This document shows, one piece after another, positions 19,001-28,800 of a stretch of DNA of 64,000 bases. Each line of letters starts with the position of its first letter. Position 1 is the stretch's first letter. The position numbers and the translations under genes were made by a program. The stretch is taken from positions 1-64,000 of the forward strand of contig JANOAX010000059.1 in the NCBI GenBank assembly GCA_031411335.1, in the 5' to 3' direction. The notes under the pieces were generated by a model, which was not told where the DNA came from, searched no databases, and worked only from the letters and a program-made list of their open reading frames with translations. This stretch comes from JAJTFW01 sp031411335 (GTDB taxonomy: Bacteria > Bacteroidota > Bacteroidia > AKYH767-A > OLB10).

Positions 19001-19630
19001 GTACAGAGTAGTGATTCGGCACAGGGCTTTACGGATTATTCGGATGCTAGTGCAACAAAAATTACGGCGCCAATTGGTTCGCCTACGTTGAGTGCTGCAG
19101 AAATTGTAAAAGCGATGGTTAGAAATACAGGATCAGTTCCTTTGACAAATCCACGCTTTAGTTATTTCCTAAATGGTGTTCGAATTGTGACGGATACATT
19201 GTTCATCACATTAAATCCAGGAGATAGTGTGGAACATACATTCTCACAAACAGCGGACATGTCTGTACAAAATGATTATACATTACATGCATTAATTACT
19301 TCCACTGAAGATGCCAATGCATCTAACGATGTTGCCACCAAAACTATTTTTCAAATTTCAAGTATTCAAGAAAATAACAATGAAATTGGATTACTCGTGA
19401 TGCCCAACCCGAGCACAGGTAAATTCAACATATCTGTTTCAAGAGTAAGTGGAAAAATAAAAATTGAAGTATATGACATCCAAGGAAAAGTTGTTTATCA
19501 TAAGGATGAAAATGCTATTGGCAATCAACATCAAAGTGAAATCGATCTTACCAATTCACCAAAGCAGATGTATTTCATTCGTGTCATCAATGAGAAAGGA
19601 ACACGTGTAGAAAAAATTGGAATTCAGTAA
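16085..19630 (+). CDS. Double LamG domain plus PNGase F-like domain, T9SS cargo
   Basis: An 1181-residue secreted protein. After a signal peptide (1-23) come a LamG domain (about 25-235), a CARDB-like domain (245-350), a second LamG (355-575), another CARDB-like domain (580-690), the two jelly rolls of peptide-N-glycosidase F (about 695-985), a third CARDB-like domain (1000-1085) and a type A T9SS tail (1100-1181). PNGase F cuts the amide bond between N-glycans and Asn. The signature CPTTGCDPWDQ conserves the Cys51-Cys56 pair (C731, C736) and the key Asp60 (D740); Glu206 corresponds to E872 in NAAEFSQMTHQL, and SRAGWCPGQE is also kept. The position matching Glu118 is Gln792 (FIQVWGP), so activity may be weak, altered or lost. 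Co-transcribed with the LamG gene before it; a terminator follows. Confidence 0.85.
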   Translation: MKTIYIKTIAIFLLFLYCQQANSQNHLHLDGANDYVRVTSYAALQSATAVTVEAWINADTWKTPIYKGSVISTGNNVGQNNGFDLRAAENGTAEFNLSIAGTWVTATSAPIMQTGTWYHVAGVYSGDSVMIYINGVLRGLTIYAGGMVSSQGLLDIGESPGWNGRSFDGQIDEVRFWNYGRSQSEITSTICSSLTGTEPGLVGYWKLDATTGTTAAINSVVGGNNGLIINASIPNVWISGDYTCTLSSPDVGASTLVSPVSNFNLTNAEQVSVSISNYSTNPISGFPVSYKIGNNPSITETVSASVPPFGTYTYSFTQTANLSTYQNYSVKTYTGLVGDVTPTNDTIVKTVSNFAVGTNFGINFDGVDDKIIISNATALNPTSAITVEAWINATTWENNISGGSILAKDVDAPNRGYVLRCGNNGSIEFMISDNGSWKSASSASVMLTGRWYHIAGVFDGSNVLLYINGELIARTPATSILPSPVNLIIGDNPTWSGRSFNGAIDEVRIWNIARSQNDIITNMSTSFTGSETGLATYYKMDEGLGISTINDATANTNNGTLTNFVLSNAWVSGFEKMLNDVTVIGIESPNNLIAFAGASRLKAKIKNTGFNTLSLIPVSYAINNGPVFTDTITATLQPNETYTLSFNKVEDLSAITTANYSITTLLTNDADLRNDNAVSILTKPTNGNVLVAVNGVQHDFAGNGQTKFAEVIFPEGPEKWSQIIMHISVNCPTTGCDPWDQAGKISLFKDGAEYELGRFVTPYGKACGPWNVDVTDFKSLLVGKQKLQTFIQVWGPSGWLLNVSFEFIASTTANPFNKITPLWSSDYHIYGDPGIPYTLPNFSVPIDAKSNSVATRMTISGHGQGNTNNAAEFSQMTHQLNINGAATFPHFLWKSNCGTNTCANQSGTWTLSRAGWCPGQEVIPIINNITGNITPGSNATIAYTLQPYTNLLNTGYNGGSHTEPYYRIHSYLVQSSDSAQGFTDYSDASATKITAPIGSPTLSAAEIVKAMVRNTGSVPLTNPRFSYFLNGVRIVTDTLFITLNPGDSVEHTFSQTADMSVQNDYTLHALITSTEDANASNDVATKTIFQISSIQENNNEIGLLVMPNPSTGKFNISVSRVSGKIKIEVYDIQGKVVYHKDENAIGNQHQSEIDLTNSPKQMYFIRVINEKGTRVEKIGIQ

Positions 19631-19653
19631 TACTTAGTACATCTTATTATTTC

Positions 19654-19681
19654 AAACCCTCGACTGTAACGTCGAGGGTTT
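19654..19681 (+). terminator. Intrinsic terminator after the PNGase F-like gene
   Basis: AAACCCTCGAC (19654-19664) pairs perfectly with GTCGAGGGTTT (19671-19681) across a six-base loop; an AT-rich stretch follows. The rest of 19682-19875 holds no gene; a TACTTTG at 19850-19856 could belong to a promoter for the next gene. Confidence 0.8.
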
Positions 19682-19875
19682 ATTATTCTTGCTCATTCGA
19701 AAGAAAATCGCCTCCATTTCAACATAAAAAAGATCCTAATATTCAAGTCGAAAGCAGGCAAAAATAGACAACAATTTCACATAAACATTACGCTATCAAC
19801 AGATTACTTCATTTAAAATAACTGAGGTGTCTAACGGAAAAAATTCACGTACTTTGTAGTACATCCCTAAACAAA

Positions 19876-21432
19876 ATGAAAAAACAATTAAACCACGCTC
19901 TGACACTTATTGTCATTCTCTTTGGAAGCCTACAATTAAAGGCACAAACTTATAATTATGTTGCCGATTCCACTTTTGATGGAAACGGATTGAAGAGTTT
20001 TATTTTCTTCAATAATATTGATCGCATGTACGGCTGCGACTTACAGGCTGACGAAAAAGTAGTGATGGCCGGATTAAGTAAAAACACAAACAATGGATCT
20101 TTCGAATTATGCATCGTACGATTAAATGTGGACGGTGCATTTGATAGCACATTCAGTGGAGATGGTATTGCATTTATCTCCATGGGGAATCAAAATTCTA
20201 TTGGAGGCCAAACTCCAAAAGTAAAAATTGCTCCCAACGGTAAAATTGTAATTGCCAATACAGGATTCGGCACAGGCAGTCAGGATATTTTACTCTGCAT
20301 GCTAGACACAAATGGTGTATTAGATCTAACATTTAATGGAACAGGAAGGTTGTTTGTTGATATGCTTGGCACCAATACACAGCCGGATGTTGCAAATGCT
20401 TTAGACATCGATGCCCAAGGAAATATTTATGCAATTGGGGCAACACGCACCGCAGGTTCTCCTCTCGACAATGATTTTGCAATTATAAAAGTAAATCAAA
20501 GTGGACAGTTAGTTACTACGTTTAGTGGAGATGGGAAACTCTTGATTAATCCAAACAACTTAGCTGATTTTGGTAGAGGGATTAAAGTACAAGCCGATGG
20601 TAAAATTGTTTTTGGAGGAAGTTCAGGCAGCAACATGATGATTGGTCGGATAGATACTACCGGCACTTTAGATAATACATTTAATACAGTAGGTTATGCC
20701 ACTATTACTTTCCAACTAGCATCCGACATGGGCGCATTAACTTTAGATCAGAACGAAAGAATTGTTATAGCTGGAAAACTTTTAACTAGCAATAGCAATA
20801 TAGCTACCGCACGTTATCGAAGCAATGGAACATTCGATCCTAACTATGGATTTAATGGAAAGTACGTTTACAATATAGGTGGATTTGCAAATCACGTGAA
20901 TGACATTCATATTCAATCAGACAATAAAATAGTACTTGCAGGATATGCAAACGATTCAGTTGGCATTAGCAAATTTGTATTATCAAGAGTAGATACAGCA
21001 GGTAGCATTGACATTTCATTTGGAGGCTTAGGATTTGCGATACAACCTGTTATTTCAGGAAATGTAGATGAAGTATGTAATGGAATGGCAGTGATGGCAG
21101 ATGGAAGAATTATATTAACTGGAACTACCATCTACGTAGCAAATGTTGATGAAGAAGTTGCTGTATGTCGACTAAAACCGGTATTAGTAACTGCATTAAA
21201 TGAAATTGGAGAGGAAAATATTCTCAATGCATTCCCTAATCCATTTTCTAATGAAATTCAAATTCTCAGTAAAGAAAAAGGGATGGCGAGTTTAGTAGAC
21301 TTATGTGGCAAAACCATCCAAACATTCCCAATATTAATTGGCATCAACAATATCTTTACTTCTGAAATTCCAACAGGCATGTACTTCATTCAAGTGGATG
21401 GAAAGCGTGCAGTAAAAGTGATAAAACAATAA
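19876..21432 (+). CDS. Secreted delta-60-repeat (beta-propeller-like) protein, T9SS type A
   Basis: A 518-residue protein with signal peptide 1-23 (cleavage after LKA) and about seven repeats of 50-60 residues, each ending with a motif like FDSTFSGDGIAF or LTFNGTGRLFVD and containing QADGKIVFGG or QSDNKIVLAG. These delta-60 repeats are thought to form a propeller, and are found in exported proteins of unknown role. A type A T9SS domain (about 440-518, AFPNPFSNEIQIL ... TGMYFIQVDG) ends the protein. Probably a single-gene unit. Confidence 0.85.
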   Translation: MKKQLNHALTLIVILFGSLQLKAQTYNYVADSTFDGNGLKSFIFFNNIDRMYGCDLQADEKVVMAGLSKNTNNGSFELCIVRLNVDGAFDSTFSGDGIAFISMGNQNSIGGQTPKVKIAPNGKIVIANTGFGTGSQDILLCMLDTNGVLDLTFNGTGRLFVDMLGTNTQPDVANALDIDAQGNIYAIGATRTAGSPLDNDFAIIKVNQSGQLVTTFSGDGKLLINPNNLADFGRGIKVQADGKIVFGGSSGSNMMIGRIDTTGTLDNTFNTVGYATITFQLASDMGALTLDQNERIVIAGKLLTSNSNIATARYRSNGTFDPNYGFNGKYVYNIGGFANHVNDIHIQSDNKIVLAGYANDSVGISKFVLSRVDTAGSIDISFGGLGFAIQPVISGNVDEVCNGMAVMADGRIILTGTTIYVANVDEEVAVCRLKPVLVTALNEIGEENILNAFPNPFSNEIQILSKEKGMASLVDLCGKTIQTFPILIGINNIFTSEIPTGMYFIQVDGKRAVKVIKQ

Positions 21433-21553
21433 TGAGAGCATTATATTTATCGGTTTTTTCGAAAGAAAATAACACAAATCGCGTAGTGACAAAATAAGAA
21501 CGAATACATTACTTCTTCTTTATAAAATTTAAGAAGTAAAATGAAATGAAAAA

Positions 21554-22621
21554 ATGAACGTAAATACAAAAATCTCATTTACACAAAATACAAACAGTAC
21601 TTTATCTGAAGTTAATTTCAATGAACTAGATTTTGGAAAACACATGTCGGATCATATGCTCCTTGCTCGCTATAAAAACGGGGCATGGCAGGAACCCAGC
21701 ATTGTGCCTTTTGGTCCCATTCCCATGATGCCTACCATATTGGCATTGCATTATGGACAAAGTGTTTTTGAAGGAATGAAAGCTTTCAAAATGGCAGATG
21801 GAAACATTTCAATCTTTCGAATTAAAAAACATTTCGACCGATTACAACGTACTCTGGCAAGGATGTGCATGCCACCACTTTCTTTTGAATTATTTGAAGA
21901 AAGTATTAAAGCAATAGTTGAAGTTGATAAAGGCTGGGTACCTGAACAAGACGGCAGTTCACTTTATATTCGTCCGCTCATCTATGCAACAGAAGAAAAA
22001 TTTGGTGTAAAAATATCAGAAGAGTATTTGATGATCATCATGACGGGACCTGTTCCTCCTTTTTATCCAAAGCCATTACGTGTAAAGATTGAAGATCGAT
22101 ATGGGCGTGCTTCAATTGGCGGAACAGGTGCAGCAAAATGTGCTGGAAATTATGGAGGCGCATTCTTTGCGACTCAACTTGCTAAAGAAAGTGGATTTGA
22201 TCAAGTTCTTTGGACCGACCTTAGCGAAGATTTAAATATAGAAGAGTCGGGTACCATGAATGTTTTCTTTTTAATAGATGGTAAACTTATCACCCCTCCA
22301 CTATCCGAAACTATTTTAGAAGGTGTCACACGCGACTCTGTCATCATTATGGCTCGAGAGATGGGCATCACAGTAGAAGAAAGAAAAATCAGTGCTAAAG
22401 AAATTCTAGCAGCTCACGAAAATGGAATTCTACAAGAAGCTTTTGGAGCGGGTACGGCTGCAGTAACAGCACCCATCTGTGCCATTGGTCTCAAAGAAAA
22501 AACGATTGATCTTCCTCCTTACGACAGCAATAGTGTTTGCATGAAGTTGCAACAATTGTTAACCGCGATGCGCAATGGAGCTCTTCCGGATAAGTTTGGA
22601 TGGAATACTGTGGTGGGATAA
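21554..22621 (+). CDS. ilvE: Branched-chain amino acid aminotransferase
   Basis: A 355-residue fold-type IV PLP aminotransferase that interconverts Leu/Ile/Val and their 2-oxo acids. The PLP-binding lysine is Lys195 in GAAKCAGNYGGA, matching the KxxGNY motif of the eukaryote-like BCAT subgroup; QSVFEGMKAF (70-79), VLWTDLSEDLNIEESGTMNVFF and GVTRDSVI are further hallmarks. Length fits the subgroup. Cytoplasmic. It stands alone, convergent with the next gene only six bases away, and it is the only core metabolic gene in the 5-30 kb region. Confidence 0.95.
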   Translation: MNVNTKISFTQNTNSTLSEVNFNELDFGKHMSDHMLLARYKNGAWQEPSIVPFGPIPMMPTILALHYGQSVFEGMKAFKMADGNISIFRIKKHFDRLQRTLARMCMPPLSFELFEESIKAIVEVDKGWVPEQDGSSLYIRPLIYATEEKFGVKISEEYLMIIMTGPVPPFYPKPLRVKIEDRYGRASIGGTGAAKCAGNYGGAFFATQLAKESGFDQVLWTDLSEDLNIEESGTMNVFFLIDGKLITPPLSETILEGVTRDSVIIMAREMGITVEERKISAKEILAAHENGILQEAFGAGTAAVTAPICAIGLKEKTIDLPPYDSNSVCMKLQQLLTAMRNGALPDKFGWNTVVG

Positions 22622-22627
22622 AAAATC

Positions 22628-25375
22628 TCAATTCGAAAAATCGTAAAACACGCTCTTTCCATCAAACACGATTGGATTTTTACTCCATGTTTCGATTCCA
22701 TTTCGAGATTTAACAACAATAAAATAGGTTCCACTACTAGGATAAAAAGGAATTATAGCTAAACCATTTCGATACAATACTACTTGACTGGATTGTACTA
22801 AAGTATATGGATTAGTACCTGCATGCAATTCTACATTGATGGAATCACTTGAATTGGGATCAGGATGTATTCCATTATTAAAAAGCGTTGGGGTCATGAA
22901 TCCTCCTCCTTGATAATACCCCTCTACTAATATTTTTAATTGAAAACCACCCATACCGCATCCTTCATCAAAAATATTGTTGCAATTGTCATCGATGCTA
23001 TTAAAACAATTTTCATTGGTATTGGGATGAACATAATTCAAAGTGTCATTACAATCTTTGGCATTAGAAACATATCCTATGGGTTGAAAACAATATAACG
23101 AATCAACGCTATCATTTCCGAATCCATCTCCATCAGCATCCGCATACCAATTTACTTTTGGATTATTATTGACTGTAATAACTACTGGCGCACTATTCAC
23201 CGTGCATGCATTGCTGCTCACTATACTTACTGAATAGGATCCCGCATTCTTTACATAAATACTTTGAGAAGTTGATCCTGTACTCCACAAATAGGAAGCA
23301 TAAGCATCTGGAAAACGAATATCAGAAATAGTGATAGTTGCTGCGTTACCTAGGTTGTTGGTTGTGTTCATTCGAAAACAAAAATTCTGACCCTTTAAAA
23401 CAGGAATGCTAGCAATTCCATTTTGTGTGATGGGTCCACCAGAACCATATGTAAAATTAGGTAGCGAAGAAGACGTTCCATTGATGTTGATTTCAGGGAA
23501 ATCATGTTGAGGTCCATCCACACTCGTGTACGACCAATTAAACTCCAATGCTCCATCTCCATTCATGGCATGACAAAAATCGATATAAGATGACGGAGAG
23601 CCACCCCCGTTAGTATTGCTTGAGGTTATCGAAATAGAACTTGGCACATTGTTGCTGTTTACACTTCCATTATCATTTGCACTGTGTATGATGTTCCAGT
23701 TGTCGATATCGAACAATTCAGAGAAACCAAAAATTGGATTCGTTTTTACACCAGCATCTAACTTTAATGAATCTCCATTACAAATAGTCACCGCACCGTT
23801 TGGTATCACATTTACTATATTTATCGATACAGGAGGACTCGTAGCCCAACAACCTAAATAATCTTCTACAGAAACAGAATAAGTGCCTGCATTATTAACT
23901 GTTATAGTAGAGGCAGTGTTTCCCGAAGGCGACCATAAATAAGAAAATGCTTCTACTCGTTGCGGTGTATTTACAAAAGATCCATTCGCTAAATTATTAC
24001 TCGCATTCAATACCGTGCTCCCGTTTGTTTCATTGAATTTAAAATAGCTTAACAAGCCGGCTTCATTTGTATTCACTGTATTTACCATTCCTGACCGAAT
24101 ATCGAATCCTGATCGAGGAACATTCCAAACACGCACTTCATCAATATCTCCATCAAAAAAATTAAGTGCTTCGGAACTCGAATAATTGGGTCGACCAATT
24201 TTAAATGTACCGATATTAGCACTAGCACTTGCTGTGTAATTCATCGAAACGGTACGATCAAATCCATCCACATAAATTTTACCTATGCCAGGAGGAATTG
24301 AATAATCCCACACAACCGCAATATGATGCCAATTCCCATCATCAACTTCTACAGAGCTAGATATGCTTCCATTATCAAATCCAGAAAATGCAGGTTGACC
24401 AATATCATTAATAAAAAATACGCGTTCACCTGCTTCCCAACTCGTATTGGAATTATTACTCACAATAATTCCTTCTGAACCTGAAGTCGTTTTAATCCAT
24501 GCTTCCAAGGTAAAGCTTGCATTATTTAAGTTCGTAACGTTTGTATTTAGATTGATCCATTGATTCGTTCCGTTCATTGAAATGGCATTATTAAATGCAG
24601 TTGTAGATAATTCAACAGGTTCAAACGGACAGTTGATCAAAGATGAATTCGTGACAATATTTACTGAACGACTACTTTCTATCACTTGTGTTGCACACGT
24701 TAACGTATCGATGAAATTCGCTAACACCGTCACCACATAATTTCCTGCTTTCAATCCAGTAACTTGAGGAGTAGTTGCCCCGCAACTCCACTGATAAGTA
24801 TATTGCGGTGTTGAACCATGCACGACGACAGGTTGCGCTAATAAATTTTTTATAATTAATCCATCGCTCTGACTTATCATCACGGCTGGTATTGTAACGC
24901 CCAAGATATTATTTCCTCCTAAAACAAAAGCAGCTCCTGGTGTATTGTTCACAATGATTACACCTAAAGCTCCTGCATTTTGCGCATTCAACACTTTCGA
25001 TTCAAAAGAACAAACGCCTCTGTCGATCACTGCGATTTTTCCTGCGAAAGTACTTGGAGCATATGCGGAACATCCTAAATCAGGATTCGATACATATTTT
25101 AAATTTCCTGAAAGCGCGGTGATGTAAATATCTGCACCAAACAATGCGGGGGCATAAATAAAATTGTAATTCGTAGTGCTTGAAATCGACAACAGACGCT
25201 GATTTTCCATGATGGAAACCGCCACAGCTCCTCCACTATTACCATTGCAAGAAAACCCACCCGAACAATTTAAGGAATAATTAATTTGACCCTGTGTTGA
25301 ATAATTGAAAAATATAATCATCATTCCAATAATCAAATAGCATTTTATTTTTTGAAGCATTACGTTCATATTCAT
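22628..25375 (-). CDS. Secreted PA-domain/LamG protein with MopE-type motif and shared C-terminal module
   Basis: A 915-residue exported protein. After an N-terminal signal (about 1-30) a protease-associated (PA) domain spans roughly 80-180 (GKIAVIDRGVCSFESKVLNAQNAGA), a LamG domain 265-455 (ASFTLEAWIKTTSG, DIDEVRVWNVPRSG), Ig-like SprB-type beta repeats to about 735, then an Asp-rich metal-binding motif (YADADGDGFGN ... DNCNNIFDEGC, about 745-808) as in MopE proteins. The last ~105 residues form a beta-sandwich module (ILVEGYYQGGGFMTP ... VVKSRNGIETWSK ... FYDFSN) that is 60-70% alike to the end of the next protein. No type A or B T9SS tail is present. It lies in tandem with, and may descend partly from, that neighbour. 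Confidence 0.8.
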   Translation of the reverse strand: MNMNVMLQKIKCYLIIGMMIIFFNYSTQGQINYSLNCSGGFSCNGNSGGAVAVSIMENQRLLSISSTTNYNFIYAPALFGADIYITALSGNLKYVSNPDLGCSAYAPSTFAGKIAVIDRGVCSFESKVLNAQNAGALGVIIVNNTPGAAFVLGGNNILGVTIPAVMISQSDGLIIKNLLAQPVVVHGSTPQYTYQWSCGATTPQVTGLKAGNYVVTVLANFIDTLTCATQVIESSRSVNIVTNSSLINCPFEPVELSTTAFNNAISMNGTNQWINLNTNVTNLNNASFTLEAWIKTTSGSEGIIVSNNSNTSWEAGERVFFINDIGQPAFSGFDNGSISSSVEVDDGNWHHIAVVWDYSIPPGIGKIYVDGFDRTVSMNYTASASANIGTFKIGRPNYSSSEALNFFDGDIDEVRVWNVPRSGFDIRSGMVNTVNTNEAGLLSYFKFNETNGSTVLNASNNLANGSFVNTPQRVEAFSYLWSPSGNTASTITVNNAGTYSVSVEDYLGCWATSPPVSINIVNVIPNGAVTICNGDSLKLDAGVKTNPIFGFSELFDIDNWNIIHSANDNGSVNSNNVPSSISITSSNTNGGGSPSSYIDFCHAMNGDGALEFNWSYTSVDGPQHDFPEININGTSSSLPNFTYGSGGPITQNGIASIPVLKGQNFCFRMNTTNNLGNAATITISDIRFPDAYASYLWSTGSTSQSIYVKNAGSYSVSIVSSNACTVNSAPVVITVNNNPKVNWYADADGDGFGNDSVDSLYCFQPIGYVSNAKDCNDTLNYVHPNTNENCFNSIDDNCNNIFDEGCGMGGFQLKILVEGYYQGGGFMTPTLFNNGIHPDPNSSDSINVELHAGTNPYTLVQSSQVVLYRNGLAIIPFYPSSGTYFIVVKSRNGIETWSKNPIVFDGKSVFYDFSN

Positions 25376-25866
25376 TCCAACTGTTAACTGATACCATTTA
25401 TAAGTATTTAATAGTCCAAATAAACATAATTATATTTTTAACAAGCTTAGCACTAACACTGACTTGTACTGAATACATATTACATAAATTAGGACAATTT
25501 AGTTCTTCGGATATCTGTTAAATAAATTTTAGTTTTAAATTAAGATTCTAGTTCTATTTTACTTGTTACTTTCTTTTACGTGAAAAGAAAGTAACCAAAG
25601 AAAGCACGCCACCCAACACCAACCCATTTTTGCGGTTTCTACTTTCTACTTTCTTTCGCAACCACTGAACATTCTTTTGTGCTATCTCTTTACTTCATCG
25701 GTACAGCAAAAATCGGTTCGCGCTGTTGCGTGGACGACCTCCGCACCGTTCAGAATGATATTACTGTTACTTAAAATAAATTGCTTGAATCATGCTTCCA
25801 TTTTTGTTTAAATAATCGGACTACACACTATGTATAAACGATATGACAGTATACGATTTTTCAAAA
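25376..25866. other. 490-base gap without a convincing gene
   Basis: Between two same-direction genes. It holds the near-palindrome at 25565-25595, a stretch of ACTTTCT copies at about 25638-25656 and a more GC-rich patch at 25708-25752, which looks like a worn-down repeat element. No reading frame with coding character is seen on either strand; the promoter of the 22628-25375 gene should lie within the first ~120 bases. Confidence 0.6.
25565..25595. repeat. 31-bp inverted repeat with 13-bp arms
   Basis: GTTACTTTCTTTT (25565-25577) and AAAAGAAAGTAAC (25583-25595) are exact reverse complements around ACGTG. A further CCAAAGAAA copy follows directly. The word is reminiscent of dispersed repeats in other Bacteroidota, from memory only. 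Confidence 0.75.
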
Positions 25867-28800
25867 TTAAGGTTTCGAAAAATCATAGAAGACAGATGGC
25901 CCGCTGAAAGAGACTGGATTTTTACTCCATATTTCTATTCCATTTCTATGTTTTACAACAATATAATAAGAGCCCACGGCAGGATAGTATGGGATAGAAG
26001 CAAATCCATTTCTGTAAAGTAATACTTGTTGATTATGCACCAAAGCATAGGGACTTGTAGCAGTACGTAATTCAACGAATACCGAATCACTTGAATTCGG
26101 ATCAGGATGCATTCCATTATCAAATAATGTGCTGATCATAAATCCACCCGATTGATATAATCCTTCAATCAACATCTTTAAATGAAAGGCACCACTTCCA
26201 CAACCCTCATCTATAATATTATTACAATTATCATCAATGGTATTCACACAAAATTCGGTAGCATTGGGATTAACTGTAGCTATGGAATCATTACAATCCT
26301 TATTATTTGAAACATATCCGCTAAGTGAAATACAAGCAGCAGAATCAATAGTAAAATCTCCAAAACCATCTCCATCAAAATCTTTAAAATAAATAGGTGG
26401 CAAAATACAAGATCCATTATTTTGAGTTGCCAACGAACTATAATTACAAGCCAACGGATTCATGCATCCCGGAACATCAAAAATTCCATCATTAGGTGTA
26501 TTAATAAAATAGGTTTCTGCTTTTACAAAAACATCTGTTGCTACTTCCTGTGCAATTTTACGTCCGGGAATATCATCAAAGGGAGGATGAATTCCGCCCC
26601 AGATACGAGACAAAGAACTTTCATCGGCTGCATCCTGATACGTGGCCCATTGGAGATCGATGTCAGTGCTTGGACCATTTTCAAATAACAAGTAAGCGTT
26701 TTGTGCACAATGAAACACTCCCATTCCACCCGGAAAATATTTAGTACCGGTAAAATCAGTGAGTAATTCTGCAGCGGCTCTTGAGTAAGTGGAGTGACCA
26801 GAAAGATAACCTGGGAAGGGTGGAGAAGCAAACGAAGCGCGTTGATACGGATGCCATTTTTCGGCTAGTGTCCAACCAACACCTGCTACATCGGTATCTA
26901 CATTATTGATGGCATCATGCCCTTTCCAAGCTTTCAACTTAATTTTTCCTACATTGGTAGAACCATTTGCTAATGGATCACCGGGGTGTATCACTTCAAT
27001 GTATCCGGGCACAAGCGGCAATCCTGCAGGATGGAAATTTGAATCGAGCGGATTGGAACTTTGTCCCAAATCGGCCATAGCACGAATAGCTGAAATAGGA
27101 CGAGAGGTATCATACCAGCCTTTAATTCCCCAAATAGAAATAGCGACGTCATGCATCGCACCACCTAATGCAAAATATCCTTTCACGCTCCATTCCAAAT
27201 CATCTAATGGTGTACCGTTGCCCTTATATTGTTTTGTTTCTAGTGGATGGTCGGATACGTAATTAAAAATACTATACCAGTGTCCGGGTGGTGTTTCCGA
27301 ATTTGGACCATCAGCCCAGAATTCTGAAAGCACACGAGCAAAATCGCCGCGCTTCACTAAATTAGTAGCATAGGGCAATCCGGTCACCGGATTCAAAGTA
27401 TGTCCTACGTTAGTTGTACCTCCATTCAAAAAATTATAAAAATTCGGATAGTCGGCAACGTTAGCAGGTAACACATTTCTGTTACCTTGCGTTTTTGGAG
27501 AAATATCCCACATCGTAGTATCGGCAGGATCTAAATGAGAAGACCATACTGCAACCATCGCATGTCCCCATTGAAATTGTGAAGAGGTTCCACTTCCATC
27601 CATTTGCAAAATGGGTGGGGCGCCGGGATCATGATACACTTTATAATTAAAACCGTTTCGTTGGTTCACGGTTAAATCGGCTGGTGACAAAGCAAACGGA
27701 ACCACCTGACCCCACTCCGGACTCAATGCTGGCGGAGTGGCGCCAGGAATAGCATTTCCACTTTGATCAATAAAAAGATCCAGTGTAAGCGGTTGCCAAC
27801 GATTCAGATTTGTCATGTTTGGATTTCCTGGAAGATCAACGATCATGGGTGGATTTACTGGTGTATAACTCGTATTCGCATAACTTCCTTGCTCGTTGGA
27901 TCCATCCTGCAAGCCAAAAGCGATATACTTTGCTGCGATATAATTTCCGAGTGCGCGTGCGTCACCGTTCGTATAATTTGTATCGGTAAAGTTTTTATCG
28001 TAACCTAATGAATCCATCTCCACGTTATAAGCCGTTATCAACAATGCAGCTTGCGGTGAATTAGTAAAACGATGTTTCAGTAAACGATAAGAAGCATAGG
28101 AGATGGCTTTACGACGATCTTGTGCAATATTGGAAGAAGTGGGAATACCCGTGAATGCGCAAGTGAAAGTGCCCACCGTTTTTCCAAGCAAGAATTCAAT
28201 AGAATTATTATCATAGGCTGCCCATGCATCCCACATGGCAGACGAATGATGAAATAAATTTCGTGCGTGAACAGTTGGTCGTGCAAAATCTCGTCTGATA
28301 GATGCCAACAATAATTCGTTCCATTGCCTTGCAATATTATCGTTCAAATCAGCAGTAGGATAAGTCACATTGGGTGCGCAATTAGGATCTGGGTTGGTAG
28401 GACAAGGATCGCAGCCATCGGCTAATCCATCTAGATCGTAATCGGCATTTATGGGAGCGAGCTCACAACTGTCATTCATAAATACGCCATAGCCATTACA
28501 AAAGCCTGTCACAAAATCTTGCAATCCATCATTATTGATATCCATCCATGTAAAGTCATATACATTTTTTGCCCATGGTAACGTTGTTGTTCCGTACACA
28601 TTCACCATCACACCGTTATCATTGCGATAAATAGCCATACGCCGACCGCTTGCGCAAGGAGGAATATCCACATCCACGTCGGCTATACCAACATCCATAT
28701 CCCCATCCAAATCCAAATCGGCCACATGAACATTTCCGCCAAATCCATTGGTTGTACTAAAATTTAAATTCGTTTTTACTACAGTTAAACTCGAATCGGG

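Noticed and set aside
26906..27262. 118-codon plus-strand frame inside the haloperoxidase-like gene
   Set aside because: Antisense to a region encoding conserved active-site sequence; no start context or homology.
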